Below are positions 11,601 to 24,300 of a DNA stretch of 64,000 nt, piece after piece (the first letter of the stretch is position 1; each line of letters starts with the position of its first letter). The translations under genes were made by a program, and so were the position numbers. Source of the DNA: Pachypanchax playfairii (taxonomy: Eukaryota; Chordata; Actinopteri; Cyprinodontiformes; Aplocheilidae); the NCBI GenBank assembly GCA_006937955.1, contig SSNP01000107.1, forward strand, positions 124,001 through 188,000. The letters run 5' to 3'. The notes beneath the pieces are model-generated. The model was not told the origin of the DNA. It saw only the letters and a list, made by a program, of their open reading frames with translations, and did not search any database.

Positions 11601-14600
11601 TCTGGCTGCTGTTGGGATTCCTGCTGGTTGGTGGTCAAGTTGGAGACAGTGTGGTGATCCCAGATGAGGGCAGGGCCTCGTCCAACGCTTGTTTATGTCT
11701 ATTTGAGCTCCACAAGGTTTCAGGCTGTTCTGCTGCATTTGTCGCTCCTCGGAGAGCTATTAAGGCACTGGTGCGAACCCCCCCCCCCTTGAATGTACAT
11801 TTGTTGTCAGTTAAGCCTCCATCAAGTAAGCTCACAGTCGCTCTGAGCTTTAAATAAATCTGCTTCAAAGACGTCAACAAACTTACTTTTAATTTCCCTC
11901 TGCCTTACAGGGTTTTGGATAAAAAAACAGTTGTTTTTAAGCTTCTAAGAGCTTATAGTTTGCTTTTAAAAAACTACAAGAAGGTCATGTTTGAAATTGA
12001 AGCTAGTTTTATTATTTGTGTGATTTATGTTTAGCTCCAGGTCAGGCAGCAGGTAGCACGGGTCTGCTACTCCTGACACTGCAGGCCAACAGTCGGTAGA
12101 GAAATGCCACATAGTTTCGTTCTGGATTCCAAAGTGCTGCGAAATGTTACCAGGCACTGTGATTTCAAAACTTTTGCCACGACCCCACCACCACCACCCT
12201 CGTATCCTTACACAGTAAATAAATAACAGCACCATCCCCCTCCGCGTTGCATCATAATACACAGAGGAGTGAGTTGCCTTGCGGTCAGCCACCTCTGCAC
12301 ACGTGAGCCACTGTAAATAAAGACTGACATATTTTTCATTCTCTCCCAGGTGAGAGATTTAGACATCAGGTAGCGAGTGCTGCATGTGCCAGTGAATGAG
12401 TGGTGCTAATGTGCGGGGCTTGTATGTAGACAGCGCGGTGTCTGGAGCTCGAGCTGAGCGTGTTTGCTCAGTTGGAGTATGTTTGCTTTTTGTGTGAAGC
12501 TCGCTGCAGACTTTGGCTCTTTGCACAGTCTGACATAACTGTAACCTCCACATGTTCAACGAGACAATGAGTTTGTTTCTCGGTTTAAATCCGCGTGCAC
12601 TTTTTGGATTTTACCATCACAATGTAGAGAGATACTTCTAAAGTGTTGATTTTAATGCTGTTTTTATTGCGGCAGACAAAGACGCATACAAAGATGGCAG
12701 AAAAGTGTCCCAGTGCAATGCTGGCTGGCCTCCCAGCAGCGACTGAGGCATCAGTGTCCTCACACTGTAATTTACGGCGACTGCGGTTCTGTCCTCGCCT
12801 GAGCAGATGCAGGGAGCAGCATCAGAGACCAGTATTATCCTCAAACTGTAAAGTTAAGGATCAGAAACCAAGCAGGAAGAGCTGGACAGGGAGCGTGAGA
12901 AAAACACAAGAGTTAAAGTGTTTATTAAAGACATCCTTTTCTTTTTTTTTTTGCATTTCCTCTATGTACTTTTTTTTTGCTTTTCTAGCACACATAGTTG
13001 CCTTAATTACATATAATCTGCTATCTCCGAGATCTTCTGCAATTTGTGTCAGAATGTTTGAGGCATTTTGGGGTTTCCAATTTATGGTCAAGTACGCTGC
13101 AACACCCAAAAGCATAACGTAGGATGCTGAACTCCGCTGTTCTCCCAAACATTTGAAGGAGACCCAACTTATCTGAGGGGGGGAAATAAGGCTTTTTGGA
13201 GATTTAACATATTTGTGTGTTTTTAAAATTGTTTTAGGTGCTGATGGAAAGTTGATAGCGAAAGCTTTCCATTCTGGAATGATCAACCCCAGTCCGCACT
13301 GGCAGAAGCTGACTCACAACGACCCCGTTGCCCAGTTCGAGTACCAAATCCGGGTCAGCTGCGATGAGCACTACTACGGCTTTGGTTGCAACAAGTTTTG
13401 TCGACCCCGGGACGAGTTCTTTGGGCATTACACATGTGATTACAATGGAAATAAAACCTGCCTGGAAGGCTGGTCTGGGCCTGAATGCAACACAGGTAAG
13501 CCCTGCTGTGACTGTATGGACTCAAAGACATAACCTAAGTGGAAATAATGAGACAGTCTAGAATACTAATCCACTTTCTGAAACCAGTCAGACTATAAAC
13601 TGTGATTCATGGTGATGCACTGTCTGTTGGATGATCTGCTTGATAACAGCTGCATCTTCTGTTCTTTTCATACGTCGGTAACACAAAAAAAATTACAAAA
13701 TAAAATCCCAATAAATCAACCTGGACTGTAATTTGTGATTAGAAATGAACATTCTTGTCTGCAGCTGTGTTTATTTATATAAACAGAAGCGTCAGAGAAA
13801 GTGGTAATCATTTTTATGATTCTAATTACTATGTGCGAGCTAAATTTGAATCTGGTAATTTCAAAGTAAAATTGATCTTCGTTCTCTTCTAGCTATTTGT
13901 CGACAAGGCTGCAGCACGGAACACGGATCATGTAAGGAGCCAGGTGGATGCAAGTAAGCAGCCGTGGTTGGACTTTTCGAGTTTGCTTTCATGAATTGGT
14001 GCATTTTATTTAATTTATTTTTTGTCAGTCACGGTTTGTTAAAATGTATTTTAGCGTCTGAATCTTGTGCTTTGGCGTTTTTAAGAATGTGTACAACTTC
14101 TCTTATGGATTTAAGCTTTTTATTCTCTTAAAATTTTAACGGATACATACCGAGACGTTTGTAAATCTCTCCTGGGACGAAACTGCCAGACTAAGCAAAA
14201 GAGAGACTCAACAGCTACAATTAAACGCTGAAAATAGAGTCAACTCTCTAATGTGGCAAGTGTTATCAGTCAAATCATGTGTAACATTCAGATGAGCCTT
14301 TTAAGTGTATTGTTTGTGTAGCTAATGGTTTCCTAATGCTGTTTCTGCACACAGCCAGAGGAAAAGCCAGACGCAGATGGATATCAGAGCTTGGGCATTG
14401 TGTATCCTAACAGTTGTAGCTTCTCCTCATCCAGGAGGAAGGCCCCTATGCTATCCAACTCTTCCCACAGTTCGGGCTGTGGTTGCTTTCTTAGTTGTCT
14501 GATTTGGCTGTAAATCAAGTGAGGGGATGATCATGTTTGTTCTTTTTTTTTGAACAGCAGCTTTGTTGTTTTTCCCAAGCTTTTGACTTCTTCAGATTTC

Positions 14601-17600
14601 TTGTAAGAGCTTGTGTGGCCACTGGCAGAACAAGAGGTCGAATCGCTGTAGTCTCCTGACAGGTGTGGCTATATTTAAAGTTCTGAGTCTGCTATTGTAG
14701 TCGGTGAGCCGTTTCCCACCATCGGGCTGCTGCAGTGTGTTTAACAACAGTAATACATAGCAACACGGGCTTCAGGCGAGGTCAGCCTCCTTGTCTGCAA
14801 TGATGCATCTGCTCTTATTTTCAAAGAGATGGATAACTTTTATCACTGCTAACAGATTAATGATGGTGGGCCTTGAAACTTATTTTGACAAGAATTGTTG
14901 TCTCTTGGGGATTTTACTGTGTTCTAAGTAAAACTGGTGATTCCTGCTTCACTTCTGATGGAGAGGATTTTTTAACAGCCTCTTTAATCATAAACTGTTT
15001 ATCTAAAAACCATGTTTATTTTTACTGTCTGCTCGTTTCTTGAAGCTAATCAGTGCGCTGCATCTCCTGAGGGACTCTGCATTTCCTGTCCTTAAGCTTG
15101 CAACCGTATCGCCACTTAGCCACCTCCAAAGACCAAACTAATCAGTCAAGTTGGGGGTTTGTTGTGATTATGAGGGAGATGACACAAATTGGCAGCATTA
15201 TCAGTGTGATAATGGATTTGGGCATACGAGTGGTCAAGCTAGCTGGTTTTTCCTCCTCTGCCCTGGTGTGCAAGCCTAACTACTGACTCATGGGAACCAG
15301 GAAGAGCAGCAGTGAAACAGCTGAGAGGGCTGCTGAACACTCCTCTCCACTGCCAAGCCACAGGCATAGTGTTGTTAAAGGGAGCGTCTGGTCGCATGCT
15401 AATGTTAGCCACACTAAAGGTCCCATCGGAGTTGTAATTTAGTGTTTGTTTCCCATTTATTTATTTATTCTCTTTGGCGAAATGCAAAATCCTCCTTGTT
15501 TTCTTTGTGCCCAAACGTTGTTAAAAAGCTGCTGCATAAACACGCTGCTGCTTAAAATTCATTTGTGGTCTTTAAAAGATTCGGCCCAGTTGTGCGAGCG
15601 AGAGAATACTGCCTCTTTTGTTTTATCCTGCAGCACAAGATTGCATTTAGTCTTGTTTGGGTCATTATTCTCAGATTATTGCTGGAGAAGGAATCTGAAT
15701 CATGCAGAGGATTAGGATATCAACGTTTTCAGATACCACGAGGATTAACGGGTCTTATTGTAATTGTTGTGAATTAGTCTGAGTGTTTTGAATGTCTGTA
15801 TATATTTGAGTTTCCGATTAATGGCATGGCTTTATGTGTGTGTGTTCCAGCTGTCTATATGGCTGGCAGGGTCAGTACTGTGACAAGTGCATCCCCCACC
15901 CTGGCTGTGTACATGGTACTTGTACCGAGCCGTGGCAGTGCCTGTGTGAAACCAACTGGGGAGGACATCTTTGTGATAAAGGTTCATTTTCCTTCCTTTT
16001 TTTTCTTTTTTTTTTTTTTCAGCCGTTGTATGCAAACAAACTAAATCTGCGTGGAACTGATTGTTTTGTTCCCTCCTGTAGATCTGAACTACTGTGGCAC
16101 TCACCAGCCATGCTTGAATGGAGGGACGTGCATCAACACAGGACCTGACAAGTATCAGTGTACCTGTGCTGAAGGTTATTCTGGAGCAAAGTGTGAGAGA
16201 GGTGAGTGTGATGGCTGGAAATCATTTAAAAAAAAAAAAAAAAAAAACTCGGCACCATTTTGCAAATTCTAAATCTGAACGATTTAGTTTGAGCTAATTG
16301 CAACAGCCTTTATATTTAAAGTACAACGTTCACAGTCCTGTTCGCAGATACGATTAGTAGGAAAGTTCTGTGCTCACTGAGCTCGCAGACAAAAGGTCAG
16401 AGGTGCCTTGAGTTTGTAATCAGAGGAGGTGGTAACTCGCAATAATCTGTTTCCACTTGAGTGTAAGTGCCCCCCCAAGTCAGGTAATCCAGCAGTTTGA
16501 TCTTCAGAGGGCGGTCATCCTTTTTGCTGTTGGAGACAGATGGGTGTGATGCTAGCTTTCAGCTGCTGTGAACACTTACTATGGAGATGATGGTTTTTCC
16601 TCATTAAATCTGAGCCTTGCGAGGTGCTGACAGCTTAACTGCAGAGATGTCAGGAAATCGTGCCCTTTTGTAACAGAAGGTTTGTCGACCAGAAGACATG
16701 TCGGACTATTGTAACACAGAGGCCTCAGGATGCCGCCCCCCCCTCCCCCCTTTCTCTTGACATACCAGAACTGTTCAGTGATCACCCTTAACTGCTGGTT
16801 ATTTCTTGAGTGAATCATTCATTTCTGATTCATCTGGGATCCACTCATCCTGAACTGGTCCACAAAGGTGAAGCTCCAGGTCCGGAGTCGCTCCTTCTCC
16901 CGCCACTCTCTCATCATGTGGCGCTTCGCACAAGAATGGCGGGGAGTCAGAGGGAAGTCACGGTGCATTGCACAGGTCAACATGGCATGAAAGATGATTT
17001 CCTGGTGGTGTGCGCTGTTGAGGCGGGTAATGAGAGAGATGGGGTTTTTTCTTTTAATGGAAGGTTTTTGGAGCAGAGGAGGATAGGAGTAAACTCCTGG
17101 ATGCAGAGCAGTGACTTTTCCACAGAGTCCAGTTTTGCATCTAATTTTATTTTTAGCAACCTAGTTAATATTTATCCATTTGTTTTGCAAATTGACTGAT
17201 AATTATATATTTTTGTTAGTTTAATTTTTTAAATTTTGAGTTTCCTTTGTAATCTTTTCCATCTCTTAGCGGAACACGCCTGTCTCTCCAGTCCATGCTC
17301 TAATGGAGGGAGCTGTTCAGAAACCAGCCAAGGCTACGAGTGTCGCTGCGCGCCAGGGTGGAGTGGCCTGTCCTGCACAATCAGTAAGAGTGCATGTAAT
17401 CTCCACCCACTGAACATCAACTTCATCAAGGAAAAAATTATTAATCATATTTCACTTTCTCGTGCACAGACGTTGACGACTGCTCTCCGAATCCCTGCAG
17501 TCATGGAGGAACTTGCCAGGATCTGGTTAATGGCTACAAGTGTCACTGTCCTCCACAGTGGATGGGGAAGAGGTGTCTAATAGGTGAGGTGTCTTCTTCC

Positions 17601-18357
17601 CACGACTTCGTGAATGTCAGCCGCCCGTGTGAAAGCCGCTAACCCCTTCCCTCTCACTTCTAGATGCCAACGAATGTGATAGCAAGCCCTGCGTCAATGC
17701 CAACTCATGCCGCAACCTGATTGGTGGATACTTTTGCGAGTGCCTCCCTGGTTGGATGGGGCAGAACTGTGATATCAGTGAGTTTAAAGCTGCAGCTGTG
17801 GACTAGGACACATGTCCAGTCCTCTTTTTTTTTTTTTTTTTTTAACATACATTTTACATTCAGTCAGTCCACGCCGAGTTACAGCTGCAACATGAAGGCG
17901 TGAAGCAAACCAGTTCTTCTTTTCCTGCAGAGTAAATTCATCTGCTGTATGATTATAAGACCTGTGTGTGGCTAAGGCTGCGGTGATTAGGGGTGGCTCA
18001 AAACAATCCCGGCTCCAGTTTCACTTGGCAGTCGACTGGATTGCTCAATACTCTGTTTTGCACTTATTTTGTAGCCCCACTAGCCAGCTCTCGAGCTGCA
18101 TTCTCTTCCTCTTAACCATGTTTTCAAAGGCCCCGAGCATGGGAAGCATAAAGCACAGACTTGTTTTTAAACATCTTGACTATTTAGTCAAGCTGTTAAA
18201 AATTAATCCTTCTGATTTGTTTTCCCATTCAGATATAAACGACTGCAAGGACCAGTGCCAGAATGGAGGAACTTGCAAGGTAGGTAACGGGTCCGAAATG
18301 ATCCAGACTTATTAAAAAAAGTATTTCTTGTTTGCCGACTTTCTTTTTTTCCTCCTG

Positions 18358-18396
<39 letters not shown>

Positions 18397-21300
18397 TTAT
18401 CCACGTCAAAGACATTTACAGTAATTTATGTAAATAGTAAACTGTTCTCTCCAAACCAGAATTGTTGTGGAATTCCTCTGAAATTGAATCTGAGAGAAAC
18501 TGAATCTCAGGGGTTTCTCAAGGAGGAAAACAAGTTTCTCTCACACATCAGATAAAATTTCCATAAACATTTTTGGTGTTGAGTCAGTTCCAGTGAAAAA
18601 GTGTTAAAGCAAACACAGAGTTGTAATTTTACCACCCACTTTCTTCACCCTTCATTTTCTTTGTCATTTTGTTTTCTGGTTTAACCATTTTTTCCTGGGG
18701 GGGGGGTTAATCAGTCTTTTTAATCCATGATTCTCTTTCAGGACTTGGTAAATGGCTACCGCTGCATGTGTCCACCTGGATTCACTGGTGAGCACTGTGA
18801 GAGGGATGTCGATGAGTGTGCAAGCTCACCGTGTCTAAACGGCGGCCGCTGTCAAGATGAAGTGAATGGATTCCAGTGCTTGTGTCTGACTGGCTTCTCA
18901 GGAAATCTGTGTCAGGTATGAGTCATACACAGTTAGTACCCTTGCAGTCATCCTCCCATCCTCCTTGGCATATGTGGCTCTTGTAGAAACCGTATCTTTG
19001 GGTTTGTTGAAAACTATATTGTTGCTTCCTGGTACGGCCTGTAGAGAGGATGCTATGGGGGTTTACTTTTTTGTTGCGTATCATCTTATAATACCTTTCT
19101 CCCCCAGCTGGATATTGATTACTGCTCACCCAACCCCTGCCTGAACGGAGCGTCCTGCTCCATCCGGGCTGCAGACTACTACTGTACCTGTCCTGAAGAC
19201 TATGAGGGCAAGAACTGCTCCCACCTGAAAGACCACTGTCGCACCACTACGTGTAAAGGTAAATCTCCTGCTTGCAACAACCACAAGCTTTTTTGTCTTT
19301 TTCCAGACCCGTTCTGTTGCACAATTATGATGAAAAGCAGGTCTTTGCAATGTGCCTGAGCACTTTGCTCACATTTTCCCATGAGGGTGATACTTATTTT
19401 AGTTTCATGTGATGAAGTTTCTTGGACAAGGTGAGCAGGTTTGATGAATGCCCCCCCAGCTCTCCTGAGCAGACGACCTTTCCAATGATTCACCACTCAT
19501 CAAAATTTACTAAAAAATCTGGCTAAAGCCTAATAGCTCCGTGTGTGTTCTTGGTAATGACCCGGTGGGTTAGCTCTTCTCCCCCCCGTCCCCCTTTCGA
19601 TGCACATTTTCCTGTGTCTGTGTGTGCACCTAATTGAGTGAGCGGACCAACCACAGAGTCAGATACCAGACAGTAAGAGTCTCTCTGCTCTTGGCAAGAA
19701 TGAGGCGATTACAGGGAAGTAAATTTACCCAGTTTGCCTAACCTGATCAGACAAGGGGAAAGGAAGGGATTTTAATGCACTGTGAAACAAATCACTTGGA
19801 ATTGCTTATGAAAGCATAACAGCTTATCAGTGCTGCAGCTATTGCTCCCTCTACCCCCCACAAGTATCCATGAGAGCGAGATGTAACGATCAGTCCTTTT
19901 TCTGGAATGTGAGTCATAAACTTGCAGTTTAGGTTCCAAACTCGTAGGTAATAAAATAGGTTTTAAAAGGTTTCTGTGTCTTCTCAGTGATTGACAGCTG
20001 CACAGTCGCCGTGGCATCCAACAGTACACCAGGAGGTGAGCGCTACATTTCATCGAACGTGTGCGGACCTCACGGTAGTTGTCGTAGCCAAGCTGGGGGC
20101 CAGTTCAGCTGTGAATGCCAGGAGGGCTTCAGAGGCACCTACTGCCACGAGAGTAAGACAGGACCCGCCTCACGTGCAGCACACAACACAAGACGCACAA
20201 ACTTTGTTAATCCCTCGCTTTTCTTGCCCATCAATTCAATTTCAGACATCAACGACTGCGAGAGCAATCCCTGCCGCAACGGAGGCACCTGCATCGATAA
20301 AGTCAGCGTGTATCAGTGCATCTGCGGTGACGGCTGGGAAGGCGAACACTGCGAGATCAGTGAGTCCTTTCACCTCAAAACAAGCCCGCACTTCCCTCAA
20401 GTCACTGCTCAATCCATGTTTTAACCAAAAAATATTGATTCGATCACGTGTTTGATCTGCCGCTCTTTAATCACCTTCCCATCTAATGTTTTCAGACATA
20501 GATGACTGCAGTACCAACCCCTGTAATAATGGAGGAACATGTCGAGACCTGGTGTCTGATTTCTTTTGCGAGTGCAAAAACGGCTGGAAGGGAAAAACCT
20601 GCCACTCACGTATGAGCTCCCCCCTCTTCTACATTTTTAATTTTTTTTCCACACCCATGTAGTCTGTTTGTGCAGGCTCTTGGTATGTGCTTATGGCTGT
20701 ATTTAATTATCTATTACCTTAGAAACCCTAACATATGTCACTGCTCCCTTCAGGTGAAAGTCAGTGCGATGAAGCCACTTGCAACAATGGAGGCACCTGC
20801 CACGATGAGGGTGACACATTCCAGTGCAAGTGTTCCCCGGGGTGGGAGGGTACGACATGTAACATAGGTGAGTGACACGGCCGCAACGGTTTTGTTTAAT
20901 GTTTCGTCCTCATTCACACGTCCATAAAACTGATTGTTTTGTTTTCGAATATTTATCAGATCTGTCAAATGGGCGAGGTCCACAAACAATTTTTATCCCT
21001 TTTTATCCTGTCAGCGCTCTCTCCTCTCATCTCCCTCTGCTTATTTTTCTTTATCTGCTAAGTGCTGACAGATATTTGCTTATAACCTCAGATTACACGT
21101 GCCTTTCACATTTAAGTCTTTAAACGTTGGGAGAAGGGAAAAAAAAAGAAAAAAAGAAAGAAAGCAAATTAAAGATGTTCATGTTTTTCATTCTCTCAGC
21201 TAAAAACTCAAGCTGTCTCCCCAACCCATGTGAGAACGGAGGTACCTGTGTGGTGACGGGAGACTCGTTTACCTGCGTCTGCAAGGAAGGCTGGGAGGGT

Positions 21301-24300
21301 CCTACATGCACGCAGAGTGAGTGGAATCAATAAAGATGGAAAGTTATTGTTATTGATGATAAATCTTGATCAGAAGTGAAATTCTGCATCTGATCAGAAC
21401 TGACTCTGCAATCTGTCGATTTTGAGGGTATTTTTTTTTTTTTCAGTTTATTTTAATAAACCTCTCTCTCCCTGGCTGCTGCTGGAGGAAAGAGCTGAGG
21501 AAAGTGGAGACAGATGTTTCTCCCCCCCCCCTTCTTCCTTTCACCCCCACCCCAGCTCATGTCGTTGCTCTCCTGTCCAAACAGTGACATGTCTGCTTGT
21601 TCTGCAGCCCTCCAATATTTCCCTAAATTTTCTGGGATCCCTGCCCTGAATGCACGTACTCCAAAACATGAGTTTTTCTTGCAACTATTTCATTTGGTGG
21701 GATTTTGGGTGTGGAGGTGTACATTGATTTGGGAAGGTGGGGGGGGGGGCTCACTTTATATGGTGAGAATTGACTCTACCAGTAACTAGACGGTGCAGAG
21801 CCCAGGCCTTTGCACACGCAAGCTCAGACGTGCTCCTGGCTGTCTTGTACACTGAACACTCCTACACCAGGGAGAAAGGGGGGAAAAAACACTCTAATTT
21901 TTGTCTCTCTCTCTCTCCCTCCCTCCTTTTCTTTCTGTCTTTCTTGTTCAGATACCAACGACTGCAGTCCCCACCCATGGTGAGTGGAAGCCAAACATTT
22001 CCTGTAGATTTGAACAGATGTAAACAAGCTGCTGCTCCTGTGTCGCTCCTCACCTGCAGGAACCAGACAAACACCCTGCCCTCTTTTTCATTCCTGGGAT
22101 GCAATCGGCTAACCCTGTTTTGGGAACTCCCATGTGTGACGCTTATTTCACCGAAAAAATTTAGAGCTGCTTCTGAATTAATTTGAACATTTTTTTTTGT
22201 GTATAAAATTGGCACTTTGGGAAACAAATCTGAGGCATTTGGAGATGTTTAATGTTTTTTTTTGTTGTTGTTTTTTTTTTTTTTGCAGTTACAATAGCGG
22301 GACCTGTGTTGATGGAGACAACTGGTACCGCTGTGAGTGCGCCCCAGGATTCGCTGGTCCAGACTGTCGGATCAGTGAGTATTACCCTGCCCCCAGTACC
22401 CCCTTCATCCCTGTTTGAGCCCGTCACTCAAACCCTGCCGAGGCAGCAGGACGATCAGTCACTTATAAATGGAAGGTCTAGTCGGCCAATTATCTGAGTG
22501 TTGGGCTTCAGGCCAGCCTGAGCCATTTTGGTGTCACTCCACTGGGCCGTGCTGCTGTCCCTGGGGTAAACCAGCTTAGCAAGCCAGCAGCTAATCAGCC
22601 ATGCTCCCTGACACTGATTACACAGATTGTTTTCCCTCTTAAAGGCTTTCAGATGGCCACATTCTTTCCCATTGCAAACCCTTTGTTCTGCTAAGTCCGG
22701 CCTTTAGCTCCTGCATACCTGCTAATGACGCTGCCTTCTTATGAAAGCTGCGAGGGGCAAAAAAAAAAAGGTCCGGGACTTGATTTAAAGCATGTTTGCT
22801 TGTTTTTGTGATCTCAGTAAATGTGGCCATGGAATTAGATTTGTGTGCTGATTCACTTAACCCAATATTTGAATTGTGTCTGGCTGTGCTCTTTATTCCA
22901 TAAACAAACATTTTCTTTTATTTCTCGTCTCTGTGACAGATATCAATGAGTGTCAGTCCTCTCCATGTGCGCTGGGCTCCACCTGTGTAGATGAGATCAA
23001 CGGGTACCGCTGCCTGTGTCCACCAGACAGGACTGGTCTCCACTGTCAACAAGGTATTTCTCCACGAAAACATAAAGTTGAACATATTATTGTGTGTTTT
23101 AGACACTTTTAACACCACATTTTTCATCACAGAGATAAGAAAACATTGCTCTGTTAATGGACATGTGACCCTCGATGGAGCCACATGGGAGGAAGACTGT
23201 AACACTTGCAACTGCTCCAATGGGAAAGTTGTGTGTACAAAGGTATGTCTGAATAAATGCTACCAGCAGCAAATACACTGCAAAAGTTACGTTTTAACAC
23301 TTCACAGCTGTAAAGTGTGTCATGCTTGTGTTCGGTGGAGAACCTCACAAAGTAGACTCTGGCTCAAAGGTTGCAGTCATGGGAGTGTCTCTTTCTCAGT
23401 TGTAGGTAGGGCCGTGTTGGGCCACAACAACACTGTTTCAGGGCGGAGCTGGTTTGGGAGTGTCAAATTCTATAAAGGGATGATACAGCTGGCTTTGAAA
23501 AGATACACAATGGCACCATTATAAATTGGCATCAGGTGCCAAATTTAAAAATTCCCACAGTCAAACTGGGTGAACTGAAGATGTGATTTACAGGAGCTGC
23601 TCGAGGTAGCGTTACCATGCTTGTCTAACAACCAGCTGAACAATGATGTGTTACTGATACAGCTCATGGGAGGAAACTGAACTGGAACTATTCAGAGCAA
23701 AGCCTGATTCTCCCTTTACGCTTTGCAAACAGAGGTTTAGATTTTTTTTCAAATACTCCAGACATTTACTTCCCAGCTGTTCAGAGAACTGTTTTGAAGC
23801 TGGCCCTCATTTTCAACTGCAAAGTGTATTTTTTTTAAAAAGCTGTATCACATGTAAATTTTAATTTAAAAAATCAAACCTCATATGATGTTTTTTTTTT
23901 TTCTCTGTGCAGGTGTGGTGTGGTCCTAGGTCTTGCAAACTTGGTGCCAAAGTCCAGGGTGGGTGCCCACCAGGCCAGAGCTGCATCCCTCTTAGAGAAG
24001 GTCACTGCTTTGTGAAGCCCTGCATTGAGCTTGGAGAATGCTGGCGCTCCAACCCTCCCCAGCCTCCCATCAAATGCCACCCCGGCTCATCTTACCAGGA
24101 CAACAGCTGCGCCAACATCACCTTCACCCTAAACAAGAAGAGCCTGTCTCCAGTGAGTTACCGAGGGAGGAAAAGATTGAATTAACAGGCTTTAGGGTCT
24201 TTTTAATACCTCTCCTCAAGCAGCACTCGTAAAAAAAAAAAAAAAAAAATGGGAACAGCAAGCTATGACAGATCAGGTTTTAGGAGAGCTTACGCCTCCT